From an uncultured Prevotella sp. (GTDB lineage Bacteria; Bacteroidota; Bacteroidia; Bacteroidales; Bacteroidaceae), in contig CAKPYB010000009.1 in NCBI GenBank assembly GCA_934202525.1, forward strand, positions 40,110-104,109: DNA of 64,000 bases. The letters run 5' to 3'. Positions 54,120 through 63,129 of this stretch are shown here, piece after piece; position 1 is the first letter of the stretch; each line of letters begins with the position of its first letter. Below the pieces are notes generated by a model. That model did not search any database. It was given only the letters and a program-made list of their open reading frames with translations, and had not been told where the DNA came from. The position numbers and the translations under genes are program-made.

Positions 54120-54542
54120 ATGAGACGAAAAATAGCATTACTTTGCATCATGTTGCCACTTTTGACGTGTCAATTACACGCTCAGGAAGTCAACGACGAC
54201 GAAGAGGACAACACAGAAGAGACAACCAAGGTCAGTTCTCTTCTCATGCCGAATGCCTTCTCTCCAAATGGCGATGGCATCAACGACATCTACAAGCCCA
54301 AGGATGGTTACCGGAATATCGAAGAGTTCCACGCCTATATATATAATAGGTGGGGACAGAAACTCTATGAATGGACCGACCCTGCCACGGGATGGGATGG
54401 CACCTACCGCGGAAAACCGGTCAAGGAGGGTGTCTACTTCTGTCTCGTCAAGGCGAAGGGGGCAGATGGCGTTGTGTATAACATCAAACGTGATGTCAAC
54501 CTGCTCAGAGGTTATACCGAAGAGCAGAACAGTAACTATTAG
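54120..54542 (+). CDS. Minimal T9SS type B sorting-domain protein
   Basis: A 140-aa protein made of a signal peptide (about 1-21), an acidic linker (EVNDDEEDNTEETT) and a gliding-motility-associated C-terminal (CHU_C/type B) domain: PNAFSPNGDGINDIYKP, YNRWGQKLYEWTDP, WDGTYRGKPVKEGVYFCLVKAKG. Normally this domain is the tail of a large secreted protein; here there is no cargo. It may be a small secreted product of the type IX system or a leftover tail. Lies 27 nt before uvrA. Confidence 0.8.
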   Translation: MRRKIALLCIMLPLLTCQLHAQEVNDDEEDNTEETTKVSSLLMPNAFSPNGDGINDIYKPKDGYRNIEEFHAYIYNRWGQKLYEWTDPATGWDGTYRGKPVKEGVYFCLVKAKGADGVVYNIKRDVNLLRGYTEEQNSNY

Positions 54543-54569
54543 GCAAACAGCAATTAGCAGAATTGGAAT

Positions 54570-57410
54570 ATGAATTCAGAAGAAAAGATAAATGTATGGG
54601 GCGCACGGGTCCACAACCTCAAGAACATAGATGTGGAGATTCCGCGTGATTCCCTCACCGTGATTACCGGACTCTCAGGTTCGGGCAAGAGTTCACTGGC
54701 ATTCGACACCATCTTTGCCGAAGGTCAGCGCAGATATATCGAAACTTTCTCTGCCTATGCCCGCAACTTCCTGGGTAATATGGAACGCCCGGATGTTGAC
54801 AAGATTACGGGATTGAGTCCGGTCATCAGCATCGAACAGAAAACTACCAACAAGAATCCTCGCTCTACCGTGGGAACAACCACCGAGATTTACGACTATC
54901 TCCGCCTGCTCTATGCCCGCGCCGGTACTGCATACAGCTACCAGAGTGGCGAGGAGATGATGAAATATACCGAGGAACAGGTCATCGACATGATACTCAG
55001 CGATTATAAGGGCAAGGCTATCTTCCTGCTCGCTCCCCTCGTTCGCCAGCGCAAAGGTCATTATCGCGAACTCTTTGAAAGCATGCGCAGAAAGGGGTAT
55101 CTCTACGTACGACTCGACGGCAACATCCTCGAAATCGTTCCCAATATGAAAACCGACCGCTACAAGAACCACAATATAGAAACTGTGGTCGATAAACTGG
55201 TGGTGAAGGAAGAGGATGAGGAACGTATCCGCAAGAGTGTGGCAACGGCTATGAAACAGGGCGACGGCATGGTGATGGTTCTGGAGAAAGGTGCCAAGGA
55301 GGCTAAGACCTACTCCAAGCGTCTCATGGACCCTGTAACAGGTATCGCCTACCAGGATCCTGCTCCTAACATGTTCTCCTTCAACTCTCCCGAAGGTGCC
55401 TGTCCGCATTGCAAAGGCTTGGGAAAGGTGAACCAGATTGATATCAAGAAGGTAATTCCTGATGATAAACTCAGCATCCATGAGGGCGGCATCGCTCCGC
55501 TTGGCAAATACAAGAACCAGATGATTTTCTGGCAGATAGAATCCTTGCTCAGCAAGTATGACCTCAACCTGAAGACACCTATCTGTGAGATTCCGGGCGA
55601 TGCCATGCAGGAAATTCTCTATGGCTCACTCGAAAATGTGAAGATTGAGAAGGAAAAAGTGCATACCTCTACAGATTATTTCTGCGCCTACGATGGCATC
55701 ATTGATTACCTGCAGAAGGTGATGGAGGATGACGAGAGTGCGGCGGGCAAGAAATGGGCCGACCAGTTTATCTCTACCATCGAATGTCCTGAATGTCATG
55801 GTTTGCGACTCAAAAAAGAATCGCTCTCTTTCAAGATCTGGGATAAGAATATATCCGAAGTAGCCAGTCTCGACATCGATGAACTGCGCAATTGGCTCGA
55901 AGAAGTGGAACAGCATCTGCCTTCGATGAAAGCGAAGGTGGCTCATGAAATCATCAAGGAGTTGCGCTCACGCGTTACCTTCCTCCTAGATGTGGGACTC
56001 AATTATCTCTCGCTCAACCGCCAGTCGGCTTCTCTTTCGGGTGGTGAGAGCCAGCGCATCCGTCTGGCTACTCAGATTGGTAGCCAGCTGGTCAACGTGC
56101 TCTATATCCTCGATGAACCGAGCATCGGTCTGCACCAGCGCGACAACGAACGTCTGCTCAACAGTCTGAAGGAACTTCGCGACCTGGGCAATACCGTTAT
56201 TGTGGTGGAGCACGATGAAGATATGATGCGGGCTGCCGACTGGATTGTAGATATCGGGCCGAAGGCAGGACGCAAGGGAGGTGAAGTTGTCTTCCAGGGC
56301 ACACCTCAGGAGATGCTCAAGACCGATACCATCACCGCCCAGTATCTCAACGGCAAGATGGCTATTGAGGTGCCTGCCCTCCGCAGAGAAGGCAACGGCA
56401 AGCATATCACCATTCACGGAGCTACGGGCAACAACCTCAAGGGGGTGGATGTTGATTTTCCACTCGGCAAACTCATTGTCGTAACGGGTGTCAGCGGCTC
56501 AGGCAAATCCACTCTCATCAACGAGACTCTCCAGCCTATCCTCTCGCAGCATTTCTACCGTTCGCTCAAGAAACCGATGCCATACGAGAGCATCGAAGGT
56601 ATCGAGAATATCGACAAGGTAGTGAATGTAGACCAGAGTCCGATTGGCAGGACGCCTCGCAGCAATCCAGCAACCTACACAGGCATGTTCAGCGATATCC
56701 GCTCGCTCTTCGTAGGACTTCCCGAGGCAAAGATCCGCGGTTACAAGCCGGGCAGATTCTCCTTCAATGTGAAAGGTGGAAGATGCGAGGAATGTAAGGG
56801 TAACGGATATAAGACCATCGAGATGAACTTCCTGCCAGATGTCTACGTACCTTGTGAAGTATGCCACGGCAAACGCTACAACCGAGAAACACTGGAGGTA
56901 AGATACAAGGGTAAGAGCATCGCCGATGTTCTTGATATGACCATCAACCAGGCGGTAGATTTCTTCGAGAATGTTCCTCAGATACTGCAGAAGATCAAGG
57001 CATTACAGAATGTAGGTCTCGGATACATCAGGTTAGGACAGAGTTCCACTACCCTCTCTGGCGGTGAAAGTCAGCGCGTAAAACTGGCTACCGAACTCTC
57101 GAAGCGTGATACGGGCAAGACGCTCTATATTCTCGATGAACCGACAACCGGTCTGCATTTCGAAGACATCCGCATACTGATGGATGTACTCCAGAAACTG
57201 GTAGACCGTGGCAATACGGTCATCATCATCGAGCACAATCTTGATGTCATCAAACTCGCCGACTGGCTCATCGACATGGGTCCGGAAGGTGGACGAGGTG
57301 GCGGTCAGCTCCTCTTTGCCGGTACACCAGAAGAAATGGTGAAGCAGCAAAAAGGATATACCTATAAGTTCCTCGCCCCTTTACTGAAGAAATCAGGGAA
57401 ACCTGAATAA
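54570..57410 (+). CDS. uvrA: Excinuclease ABC subunit A
   Basis: Damage-recognition ATPase of nucleotide excision repair. A 946-aa protein with two ABC modules: Walker [10 protein letters not shown] (about 34) and [10 protein letters not shown] (about 644), signatures [12 protein letters not shown] and [12 protein letters not shown], and zinc-finger cysteines ([26 protein letters not shown]...[10 protein letters not shown]). Start ATG 54570. Probably co-transcribed with the small T9SS gene. Confidence 0.97.
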   Translation: MNSEEKINVWGARVHNLKNIDVEIPRDSLTVITGLSGSGKSSLAFDTIFAEGQRRYIETFSAYARNFLGNMERPDVDKITGLSPVISIEQKTTNKNPRSTVGTTTEIYDYLRLLYARAGTAYSYQSGEEMMKYTEEQVIDMILSDYKGKAIFLLAPLVRQRKGHYRELFESMRRKGYLYVRLDGNILEIVPNMKTDRYKNHNIETVVDKLVVKEEDEERIRKSVATAMKQGDGMVMVLEKGAKEAKTYSKRLMDPVTGIAYQDPAPNMFSFNSPEGACPHCKGLGKVNQIDIKKVIPDDKLSIHEGGIAPLGKYKNQMIFWQIESLLSKYDLNLKTPICEIPGDAMQEILYGSLENVKIEKEKVHTSTDYFCAYDGIIDYLQKVMEDDESAAGKKWADQFISTIECPECHGLRLKKESLSFKIWDKNISEVASLDIDELRNWLEEVEQHLPSMKAKVAHEIIKELRSRVTFLLDVGLNYLSLNRQSASLSGGESQRIRLATQIGSQLVNVLYILDEPSIGLHQRDNERLLNSLKELRDLGNTVIVVEHDEDMMRAADWIVDIGPKAGRKGGEVVFQGTPQEMLKTDTITAQYLNGKMAIEVPALRREGNGKHITIHGATGNNLKGVDVDFPLGKLIVVTGVSGSGKSTLINETLQPILSQHFYRSLKKPMPYESIEGIENIDKVVNVDQSPIGRTPRSNPATYTGMFSDIRSLFVGLPEAKIRGYKPGRFSFNVKGGRCEECKGNGYKTIEMNFLPDVYVPCEVCHGKRYNRETLEVRYKGKSIADVLDMTINQAVDFFENVPQILQKIKALQNVGLGYIRLGQSSTTLSGGESQRVKLATELSKRDTGKTLYILDEPTTGLHFEDIRILMDVLQKLVDRGNTVIIIEHNLDVIKLADWLIDMGPEGGRGGGQLLFAGTPEEMVKQQKGYTYKFLAPLLKKSGKPE

Positions 57411-57491
57411 ATCAGGATAGGAACGAAGACTGTGACAGAAGAAAATTAAAAAAAAACGCACTAAAAGTTTGGATGTTACAAATATTAAGTT

Positions 57492-57499
57492 TATCTTTG
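57492..57499 (+). promoter_or_regulatory. -7 box for the Rpn-family gene
   Basis: TATCTTTG, 24 nt before ATG 57524. Confidence 0.55.
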
Positions 57500-57523
57500 C
57501 ATAAGATATAAAACAAACAGCGT

Positions 57524-58375
57524 ATGAAACAGGTAGAAGAACGATACATCAGCTTGCTGACCGATTTCGGCTTCAAGCGCATTTTTGGAACAGCAATGAA
57601 CAAGGATTTGCTCATTTGCTTCCTCAACAGCTTGTTCAATGGCAGACAGGTTGTTAAGGACGTTTCGTATCTGAACCCGGAGCACGTCGGTGATGTTTAT
57701 ACCGACCGCAAGGCTATCTTCGACGTGTATTGCGAAGGAGAAAACGGCGAGAAGTTCATCGTTGAAATGCAAAATGCCTACCAGGCATATTTTAAGGATC
57801 GTTCCCTCTTCTACTCTACTTTCCCTATCCGTGAACAGGCACCCAAGGGGAGTGACTGGGATTTCAAACTCAACCATGTCTATACAGTTGCGCTGCTCAA
57901 CTTCAACATGAATGAGGACGCCTTCGACAAGGAGGAAATCCGCCACCATGTACAGTTGTGCGATACCGCTACCCATAAGATTTTTTACGATAAGCTGGAG
58001 TTTATCTATGTAGAGATTGCCAAATTCGACAAGACTTTGGATGAACTGGAAACATTGTATGACAAATGGCTATATGCACTGAAGAACCTCTATAAGCTTA
58101 CCCAACGCCCAAAGGAGCTGTGCGACAAGGTTTTTGACCGACTTTTCGAAGAAGCCGAGATTGCCAAATTCACACCACAGGAGATTCGGGAATATGAAGC
58201 AAGCAAGATGGCATATCGGGATATCAAGAACTCTATTGATACGGCGAAAAGGGAAGGTAGAATAGAAGCTAACATAGAAACTGCTCAACGTTTGCTGGCT
58301 ATGGGACTTCCAACAGAACAGGTAGCCAAAGCGACCCAGCTACCTTTGGATATGGTTCAAAATCTGAGCTACTGA
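57524..58375 (+). CDS. Rpn-family PD-(D/E)XK nuclease / putative transposase (PF12784-like)
   Basis: A 283-aa protein of the recombination-promoting nuclease family. Opening YISLLTDFGFKRIFGT, the GDVYTDRKAIFDVYCEGENGEKFIVEMQNAYQ segment holding the nuclease core (D, then E-x-Q in FIVEMQ), the YSTFPIREQ motif, and C-terminal helices ending AKREGRIEANIETAQRLLAMGL. Proteins of this type promote RecA-independent recombination and are often multi-copy and mobile. It opens the AT-rich accessory region. Confidence 0.85.
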   Translation: MKQVEERYISLLTDFGFKRIFGTAMNKDLLICFLNSLFNGRQVVKDVSYLNPEHVGDVYTDRKAIFDVYCEGENGEKFIVEMQNAYQAYFKDRSLFYSTFPIREQAPKGSDWDFKLNHVYTVALLNFNMNEDAFDKEEIRHHVQLCDTATHKIFYDKLEFIYVEIAKFDKTLDELETLYDKWLYALKNLYKLTQRPKELCDKVFDRLFEEAEIAKFTPQEIREYEASKMAYRDIKNSIDTAKREGRIEANIETAQRLLAMGLPTEQVAKATQLPLDMVQNLSY

Positions 58376-58426
58376 TAAAAGCGAAAACTAACGTTTTTCT
58401 TTTATGCTGGATACCATAACAAATAG

Positions 58427-58460
58427 CCCCAACCTACTTTCTCAAGAGGGTTGGGGTATT
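58427..58460 (+). terminator. Terminator of the Rpn-family gene
   Basis: Stem CCCCAACC/GGTTGGGG followed by TATTTTTA. Confidence 0.78.
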
Positions 58461-58488
58461 TTTATTTCAATATAAAATATGACGATAG

Positions 58489-58647
58489 CATGGTACCGAT
58501 TACACCGCTACGCTTGGTAACGATACAGCACTATCATCAGTTAAATTAACGTTGCATATACAAAATGAGCCTGTAAATGAGCCAATAAATGAGCCGATAA
58601 ATGAGCCTGTAGTATTCGATATAGATACTGACAGGCTAGAATTATAA
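58489..58647 (+). pseudogene. Fragment of an ATP-binding/winged-helix protein with NEPI repeats
   Basis: Open from after a TAG (58486-58488) to TAA (58645-58647) with no start codon and no promoter. It encodes YTATLGNDTALSSVKLTLHI then NEPVNEPINEPINEPV. The repeat is four exact 12-nt units with wobble changes (58563-58610). Such NEPI linkers occur in Bacteroidetes AlbA/AAA_4-type proteins (by recognition), so this looks like a leftover internal piece. Confidence 0.45.
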
Positions 58648-58649
58648 CA

Positions 58650-58689
58650 TACCGCCAAAGTACATGATAACAGGAGTACTTTGGCGGTA
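58650..58689. terminator. 14-bp perfect stem at the 3' end of the methyltransferase operon
   Basis: TACCGCCAAAGTAC (58650-58663) pairs fully with GTACTTTGGCGGTA (58676-58689). No U-run follows on either strand, so it may be a transcript-end protector or a repeat rather than a classical terminator. Confidence 0.4.
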
Positions 58690-58724
58690 CGGAATTTAAG
58701 CAATGTTGGGGCTGCTATTTACAT

Positions 58725-59819
58725 TTATTGCAATAATTTTGCTTTCTGTGCTTGGAATTCTTCTTCCGTAAGAATACCTGCATCTCTGAGTTGAACCAAT
58801 TTGGTCAGTTCATCAGCAATGCTATTTGATGAGGAAACACTTACCCTTTGATTTTGGCTTGCACAACTCTTATCAACTATGTCTATAATGATGGAAAAAA
58901 TGTCCTTTATGCCCGTAACCTCTTTCATCAGCCCCTCATAGAAAATTTTATCAGCAGTATTCTTTGTCTCTAGAACAGCTCTATCTTTTCCTGTTTTGTA
59001 AATATCAAGCAAAATAGTAGAATCAGATGTACTCTTGAGCAATATCTTTATAGACATCCTTTCGATTTTCTTGTTTTTAACAGTCTTCGCTGTATTACTA
59101 CCTACGATAGCACCAACACCACCGAAAAGCAAACCACCAACAACTGCTCCACCGAGAGACTTATTGTACATATCATTACCATTTTCTTCATACGTAATGC
59201 TTACAATATCAGAATATTGATGCAGATGCATATTTGTTGGAGTAACTATGGCAACAAATTCATTGACATCATCAGTAATGAAAGCATAATCATTATATGC
59301 CTTAACTGCCGGAATAGATTTCTTCATTACTATATTCCAATTTTTAAACGTATAATTGAGATTGAATTCTTTAAGCAATATATTGCCATTGTTAGTCTTT
59401 ATACGCAATATCTTGTTATGGGCTGCATCATAAGACACAATATAATTATCTGTTTTCACAGTTTCCGTAACAGAAAAATCTCTAACTACTTGGATATTTT
59501 TACCTTCATTCGTTGTTGCGCATATGGTCACGTCCTGTCTTTGAGAATTAAAATATAATTTTAAGTCACCATTTCCAAAACAATCATCGTAATCCAGCGT
59601 CTGGGCAAAAATATCCTGCTGTTCTTTTCTTGCTTTTCGATCAGAAGCCTTACTTTTGGCATTAAGAGCCATGACTAAACCAACAACTACGCCAATAGCG
59701 GGTATTATGGCTATGGGATTTCCTGACTTATCAGAATTGTAAGATAATATAGCCATAATAGCAAAAATTACGGAAAGGAATAAAGCCCCTCCAACACCAA
59801 AATCATCTTGTCTTTTCAT
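58725..59819 (-). CDS. Membrane protein with C-terminal SHOCT domain
   Basis: A 364-aa protein: two N-terminal transmembrane helices (about 10-25 and 33-51), a middle region of beta type (70-260) broken by a glycine-rich GGAVVGGLLFGGVGAIVGSN stretch (a third membrane-active segment), and a C-terminal SHOCT helix pair (IADELTKLVQLRDAGILTEEEFQAQKAKLL). SHOCT domains are oligomerisation modules in membrane proteins. Last gene of the four-gene operon; 1 nt after the VanZ-like gene. AT-rich with rarer codons than core genes. Function unknown. Confidence 0.7.
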   Translation of the reverse strand: MKRQDDFGVGGALFLSVIFAIMAILSYNSDKSGNPIAIIPAIGVVVGLVMALNAKSKASDRKARKEQQDIFAQTLDYDDCFGNGDLKLYFNSQRQDVTICATTNEGKNIQVVRDFSVTETVKTDNYIVSYDAAHNKILRIKTNNGNILLKEFNLNYTFKNWNIVMKKSIPAVKAYNDYAFITDDVNEFVAIVTPTNMHLHQYSDIVSITYEENGNDMYNKSLGGAVVGGLLFGGVGAIVGSNTAKTVKNKKIERMSIKILLKSTSDSTILLDIYKTGKDRAVLETKNTADKIFYEGLMKEVTGIKDIFSIIIDIVDKSCASQNQRVSVSSSNSIADELTKLVQLRDAGILTEEEFQAQKAKLLQ

Positions 59820-59820
59820 A

Positions 59821-60255
59821 CTAAACTAATTTTACAAATATTATAATTGGAATTACATAGCACACCACATCATAGATATCAAATGTACCAGGACAAAGGC
59901 CAAACAGTTGCATGAACTCCAATACAACTGCAGATATAGGAAGAGGTAGTGCCAAAGATAGCCTCATTTTCTTATTTAGTTGCTTAGTACATAAACACAT
60001 AGCCATAAGATATGATGCTGTCCATAATCCTGCAGGTAAACTATAAACCACAAAATCCGGCAAATGAACATGCTCCACTTTACTTCTTACTATATCAACA
60101 GTCGTGGAACCACCCAATTTGTTCAATACCTCAAACAAAATAATATTTTTAGGACGATAAAGCAAATATACAAGTCCTCCGAAGAGAACAGGAATCAATG
60201 CTATCACCCATACCAAACAAGGGTACTTTCCTAACTTCTCTTGCACTCTGTCCAT
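59821..60255 (-). CDS. VanZ-like integral membrane protein
   Basis: A 144-aa protein with about four helices (12-31, 68-86, 97-114, 124-142). The LEFMQLFGLCPGTFDIYDVVCYVIP segment resembles the VanZ family (E-x-x-Q...R/D-x-x-D). Family members occur in glycopeptide resistance and in unrelated membrane roles; no substrate can be named. 7 nt after the DUF262-HNH stop and 1 nt before the SHOCT gene, so it is surely co-transcribed. Confidence 0.6.
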   Translation of the reverse strand: MDRVQEKLGKYPCLVWVIALIPVLFGGLVYLLYRPKNIILFEVLNKLGGSTTVDIVRSKVEHVHLPDFVVYSLPAGLWTASYLMAMCLCTKQLNKKMRLSLALPLPISAVVLEFMQLFGLCPGTFDIYDVVCYVIPIIIFVKLV

Positions 60256-60262
60256 ACTCTAA

Positions 60263-61426
60263 CTATCTGTTTCCTTTAGCCCGATTATGGGTCTTGCAGA
60301 GCATCTGGCAGTTGCTTTCATCTGTGGCTCCACCTTTGCTCCATGCCTTCACATGGTCGGCTTCCATCTCTTTCAATGCCCAAATTTTATCCTTATTGGG
60401 ACCATCGCCACAAGCACAAAGACGACAATTGCTTTCATGCTTCTTTTTGGCATCTGCCGTCTGACGATCATAAACCCTACGTTTGGTATTGTCATCGAAG
60501 ACACGGACATTAAGAAGTCTTGTATCCTTGCAACCACCAAGCACATATTCAAATACGTTCTTTTTATCTTGAACGCATGGATCGTTATATAGTTCCTTCA
60601 CCTTTTGTGATACCTCAACATGATTATAGGGAGTGGTATGGAATCGTTCGTATAGTTCACCCCAGTTTAACCCCTTCATCTTAGGATAGATATCATCAAA
60701 AGTCTGCTCTATCCATGAAATGACATCGTTGAAATATAGTTTGAGTTCATTGATATCGGTATCACGACGATGCTCCTGCATATAATCCTTGATGTTGCCA
60801 TGACTAACCCATCTCAAGGCTTCTTGCAGAATTTCCTGTCTGTTGGCAGAGCCAGAGATGTAGCATCCCCATTTCTGTATATGACTATCATCCTTATTAC
60901 TAAACTCCTTTCGAGCTAAGCTAACGAATGTTCCGGAATAAATCGCATTCAGTTTCTCCTGGTCATTGAGCTTGATACCACCGATATTGATAATTTCAAA
61001 CCACTCCTTGATTTCAGACTCCGTGCCTTCGCAAATGTAGGCAAGCAACTTTGTATCCTCGATTCGCTTTTTTTCCTCTTCATTTAGGGATTTGAATTTA
61101 TAAGGATCGCCATTTTTTATATGAGAGAACTTACCAATCAGATATCTGCCCAAACTTGTAATGCGCTGTTGACCATCAAGTACCTCTAAACGTCCATCAG
61201 GGAGCTTGTTGAAATAAAGTAATCCCAGTGGATATTTGTTCAACACAGAATCAATGACAGCGGCTTCTTTTTCACTATTGTTCTCACTGTATAGATAGTT
61301 ACGCTGATACTCTGGCTGTATGGTTAGCTTACCAGCTAAACCATACAAACCCTTTCCGTCGAGGTCGCTATATGTGAATCCTTCACATAACTCCTTAACA
61401 GTATATATATGTAATGTTGCTTCCAT
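60263..61426 (-). CDS. DUF262-HNH endonuclease (GmrSD/type IV-like)
   Basis: A 387-aa protein with an N-terminal DUF262 NTPase/ParB-like domain (IQPEYQRNYLY at 36-46, VLDGQQRITSLG at 82-93) and a C-terminal HNH nuclease (about 333-387): CRLCACGDG, ADHVKAWSKGG, NCQMLCKTHN, i.e. Cx2C, the DH pair, N and a closing Cx2H. DUF262 proteins with DUF1524/HNH domains are type IV restriction enzymes (GmrSD, SspE-like). Being 2 nt from an EcoRI-family methyltransferase, it may act as its restriction partner. Confidence 0.85.
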   Translation of the reverse strand: MEATLHIYTVKELCEGFTYSDLDGKGLYGLAGKLTIQPEYQRNYLYSENNSEKEAAVIDSVLNKYPLGLLYFNKLPDGRLEVLDGQQRITSLGRYLIGKFSHIKNGDPYKFKSLNEEEKKRIEDTKLLAYICEGTESEIKEWFEIINIGGIKLNDQEKLNAIYSGTFVSLARKEFSNKDDSHIQKWGCYISGSANRQEILQEALRWVSHGNIKDYMQEHRRDTDINELKLYFNDVISWIEQTFDDIYPKMKGLNWGELYERFHTTPYNHVEVSQKVKELYNDPCVQDKKNVFEYVLGGCKDTRLLNVRVFDDNTKRRVYDRQTADAKKKHESNCRLCACGDGPNKDKIWALKEMEADHVKAWSKGGATDESNCQMLCKTHNRAKGNR

Positions 61427-61428
61427 AT

Positions 61429-62547
61429 TTATTGCTTTTTACGAATTAAAATTCGGGCATATTGTCTCTTATTATTTACGACACCACATCCACCTCTATC
61501 TTCGGGATGAACGGAGTATCCGATTTCTTTTAATATATCCTTAGGTGCAGATGCTCTTGTATTTCCACAGGCTTGCCAAATAATATCAAATTGCTCTGGG
61601 CAATATTTGTCTAAGAAAGTGATGGATACACCCATAATACCATCATAATCCGAAGGTATCGCATCAAAGTAATTGACTTCGATAGCATTATAGTTATCGT
61701 ATGGCATGTAGCCGATACCATTGATTTCTTTGTGTTTACTATACTTTATATTATCCTCTTTTGTCAGTAAATTCAACGGATGATGGCGCCTACCATGTTC
61801 TATATTAGTATACCAACAAATCCCAGAAACTCTATTAACTTTTATACCATTAATTTCTTTATCAAACTTATAGGTCGGAGCATATTCAAAATCGTCAGGA
61901 ACCCTAAAAAACATCCCCCTATTAAAATTTGTTACACCAAGCCACATTTTATTGTATTTGAATAGAGGAAAAACTTCCTTATATGTAATACAATTTATAT
62001 TGCCAAGAATGATAAACTGCTTATCTGCCTCAACAATCCACGCAAGAAATTCTCTAAATAGCGAAAATGGTGGATTGGTTACAATAATATCCGCTTCATC
62101 TCTTAACTTTTTAACCTCTTCGCTCCTGAAATCACCATCTCCTTCAAGATAGTCCCATTCCAAATCTTCAAGATTGATTTTACCATCACCAGTAGTGTCT
62201 TTTTCTAAAACGAAAATTTTACCATGGGTGTTAGTCTTAGACTTGTCAAATTTTGGAGAAGTTGTTTCCAAAAAGGATGTTTGAATTCCTGCTTTGATAA
62301 CCTTGCTATTGATAGCATAGCTCGTTGAGATGAGTTTCTTCAAACCTAAATCTTCAAAGTTCTGTGCAAAATACTTAGTGAAGTTACTCCACTCCGGGTC
62401 ATCGCAAGGCAGAAGAACTGTCTTGCCACGAAATACATCTGGATTGTAATCGAGATAGGCTTCCATTTCGGTTTCTATGTCATAGAACATGGTATAGAAC
62501 TCGTCTTTCTTGGCAGCCTTAGCATTTGATAATGTACTATTTGCCAT
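61429..62547 (-). CDS. Adenine-specific DNA methyltransferase, EcoRI family
   Basis: A 372-aa N6-adenine methyltransferase of the M.EcoRI type (PF13651): KKDEFYTMFYDIETEME, the SAM-site-like VLLPCDDPEWSNFTKYF (about 44-60), EGDGDFRSEE, and catalytic motif NPPF in IIVTNPPFSLF (158-161). Recognition sequence cannot be read off. First gene of a four-gene operon. It sits behind a 325-nt structured leader. Atypical low GC marks it as acquired. Confidence 0.9.
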   Translation of the reverse strand: MANSTLSNAKAAKKDEFYTMFYDIETEMEAYLDYNPDVFRGKTVLLPCDDPEWSNFTKYFAQNFEDLGLKKLISTSYAINSKVIKAGIQTSFLETTSPKFDKSKTNTHGKIFVLEKDTTGDGKINLEDLEWDYLEGDGDFRSEEVKKLRDEADIIVTNPPFSLFREFLAWIVEADKQFIILGNINCITYKEVFPLFKYNKMWLGVTNFNRGMFFRVPDDFEYAPTYKFDKEINGIKVNRVSGICWYTNIEHGRRHHPLNLLTKEDNIKYSKHKEINGIGYMPYDNYNAIEVNYFDAIPSDYDGIMGVSITFLDKYCPEQFDIIWQACGNTRASAPKDILKEIGYSVHPEDRGGCGVVNNKRQYARILIRKKQ

Positions 62548-62594
62548 AATTATTGATAGTTGTTACGCACCCAACTATCAATCCGCTAAAACAC

Positions 62595-62805
62595 AAAAAG
62601 GGCGTGATGCCTCTTATCGCGTTTAGCACGGGGCGGCGTAGGAATGGAGCCCCAGTCAATCCATAAGAATGCATCACGCCTATAGCGTGTTTGCATTGCT
62701 TAATCGGATTGACTGGAGGCTACATATATATACGAACCACCTATCACATATTATTTCCGTGCTTGTTATTCCAAATTGAGTTTCCTACGCTCTTGGCTAA
62801 ACGCG
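62595..62805 (-). ncRNA. Structured leader RNA with rod fold and possible attenuator
   Basis: On the minus strand the segment 62805-62618 (188 nt) folds into one long rod through nested perfect helices: 62796-62805 with 62618-62627 (10 bp), 62782-62789 with 62637-62644 (8 bp), 62706-62721 with 62648-62662 (11 + 4 bp), 62692-62697 with 62668-62673 (6 bp) and a tip hairpin 62675-62689. A competing pairing joins 62671-62680 to 62601-62610 (10 bp), followed by UUUUU (62595-62599), a terminator-like form that would break the lower helices. Confidence 0.65.
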
Positions 62806-62854
62806 AAATAATAGCGAATGCTTTTGTTTTTACCCACAATGTCTTGGGAACCAT
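62744..62854 (-). CDS. Putative 36-aa leader peptide upstream of the methyltransferase operon
   Basis: ATG 62854, TGA 62744-62746; the product begins MVPKTLWVKTKAFAIISRLA and ends HGNNM. It lies 25 nt after the -7 box and its codons cover the first arms of the rod-like RNA (62782-62805), so its translation would compete with that fold. A basic, Trp/Lys-containing peptide, no known family. Confidence 0.4.
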   Translation of the reverse strand: MVPKTLWVKTKAFAIISRLAKSVGNSIWNNKHGNNM

Positions 62855-62879
62855 ACTAATCCTAGAACGATACCCGATG

Positions 62880-62887
62880 CAAAGGTA
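62880..62887 (-). promoter_or_regulatory. -7 box for the methyltransferase/DUF262 operon
   Basis: TACCTTTG on the minus strand with TTGTTG about 20 nt upstream; it puts the transcript start near 62873 and the leader at about 325 nt. Confidence 0.6.
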
Positions 62888-62977
62888 CAAGTTTTATTTT
62901 TAACAACAAAACTTTTAGCTAAAAATATTTCAAAAAAGTTATATGAGGGAAACAATTAGAAAGAAGAAGTTTATAAG

Positions 62978-63011
62978 AGAATCCTGCTGACTATGATGCC
63001 GACAGGATTCT
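62978..63011. other. Small inverted repeat, no clear role
   Basis: AGAATCCTG / CAGGATTCT (9 bp), 16-nt loop, no T-run. Lies in the gene-free stretch between the operon promoter and the tandem repeats. Confidence 0.35.
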
Positions 63012-63030
63012 ACGTTTTAAAGCATATTTT

Positions 63031-63129
63031 CTTGATGGTTACTTTTGATAGTTACTTTATCTTCTTGATGGTTACTTTTGTTGGTTACTCTATCGCCTTG
63101 ATAGTTACTTTTGATGGTTACTTCTCCTA
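63031..63129. repeat. Three tandem 33-nt repeats
   Basis: Units start at 63031, 63064 and 63097 (exact 33-nt period). Each holds two TTGATGGTTACTTT-like subunits. The period is a multiple of 3, and one minus-strand frame stays open through all three, giving 11-residue repeats (VTIKSNYQGDR, VTNKSNHQEDK, VTIKSNHQE), so it may be a coding remnant. Confidence 0.65.

Noticed and set aside
58500..58703. Minus-strand frame with GSFIGSF repeats
   Set aside because: Antisense of the NEPI repeat fragment; the plus-strand reading matches a known linker type.
62618..62805. HEARO/omega-RNA of an IscB-type system, because an HNH gene lies downstream
   Set aside because: The HNH protein is DUF262-type and lacks RuvC-like parts of IscB; the RNA is also separated from it by the methyltransferase gene.
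62888..62977. Possible tRNA or attachment site
   Set aside because: No cloverleaf, T-loop GTTCRA motif or repeated integrase-type core was found.
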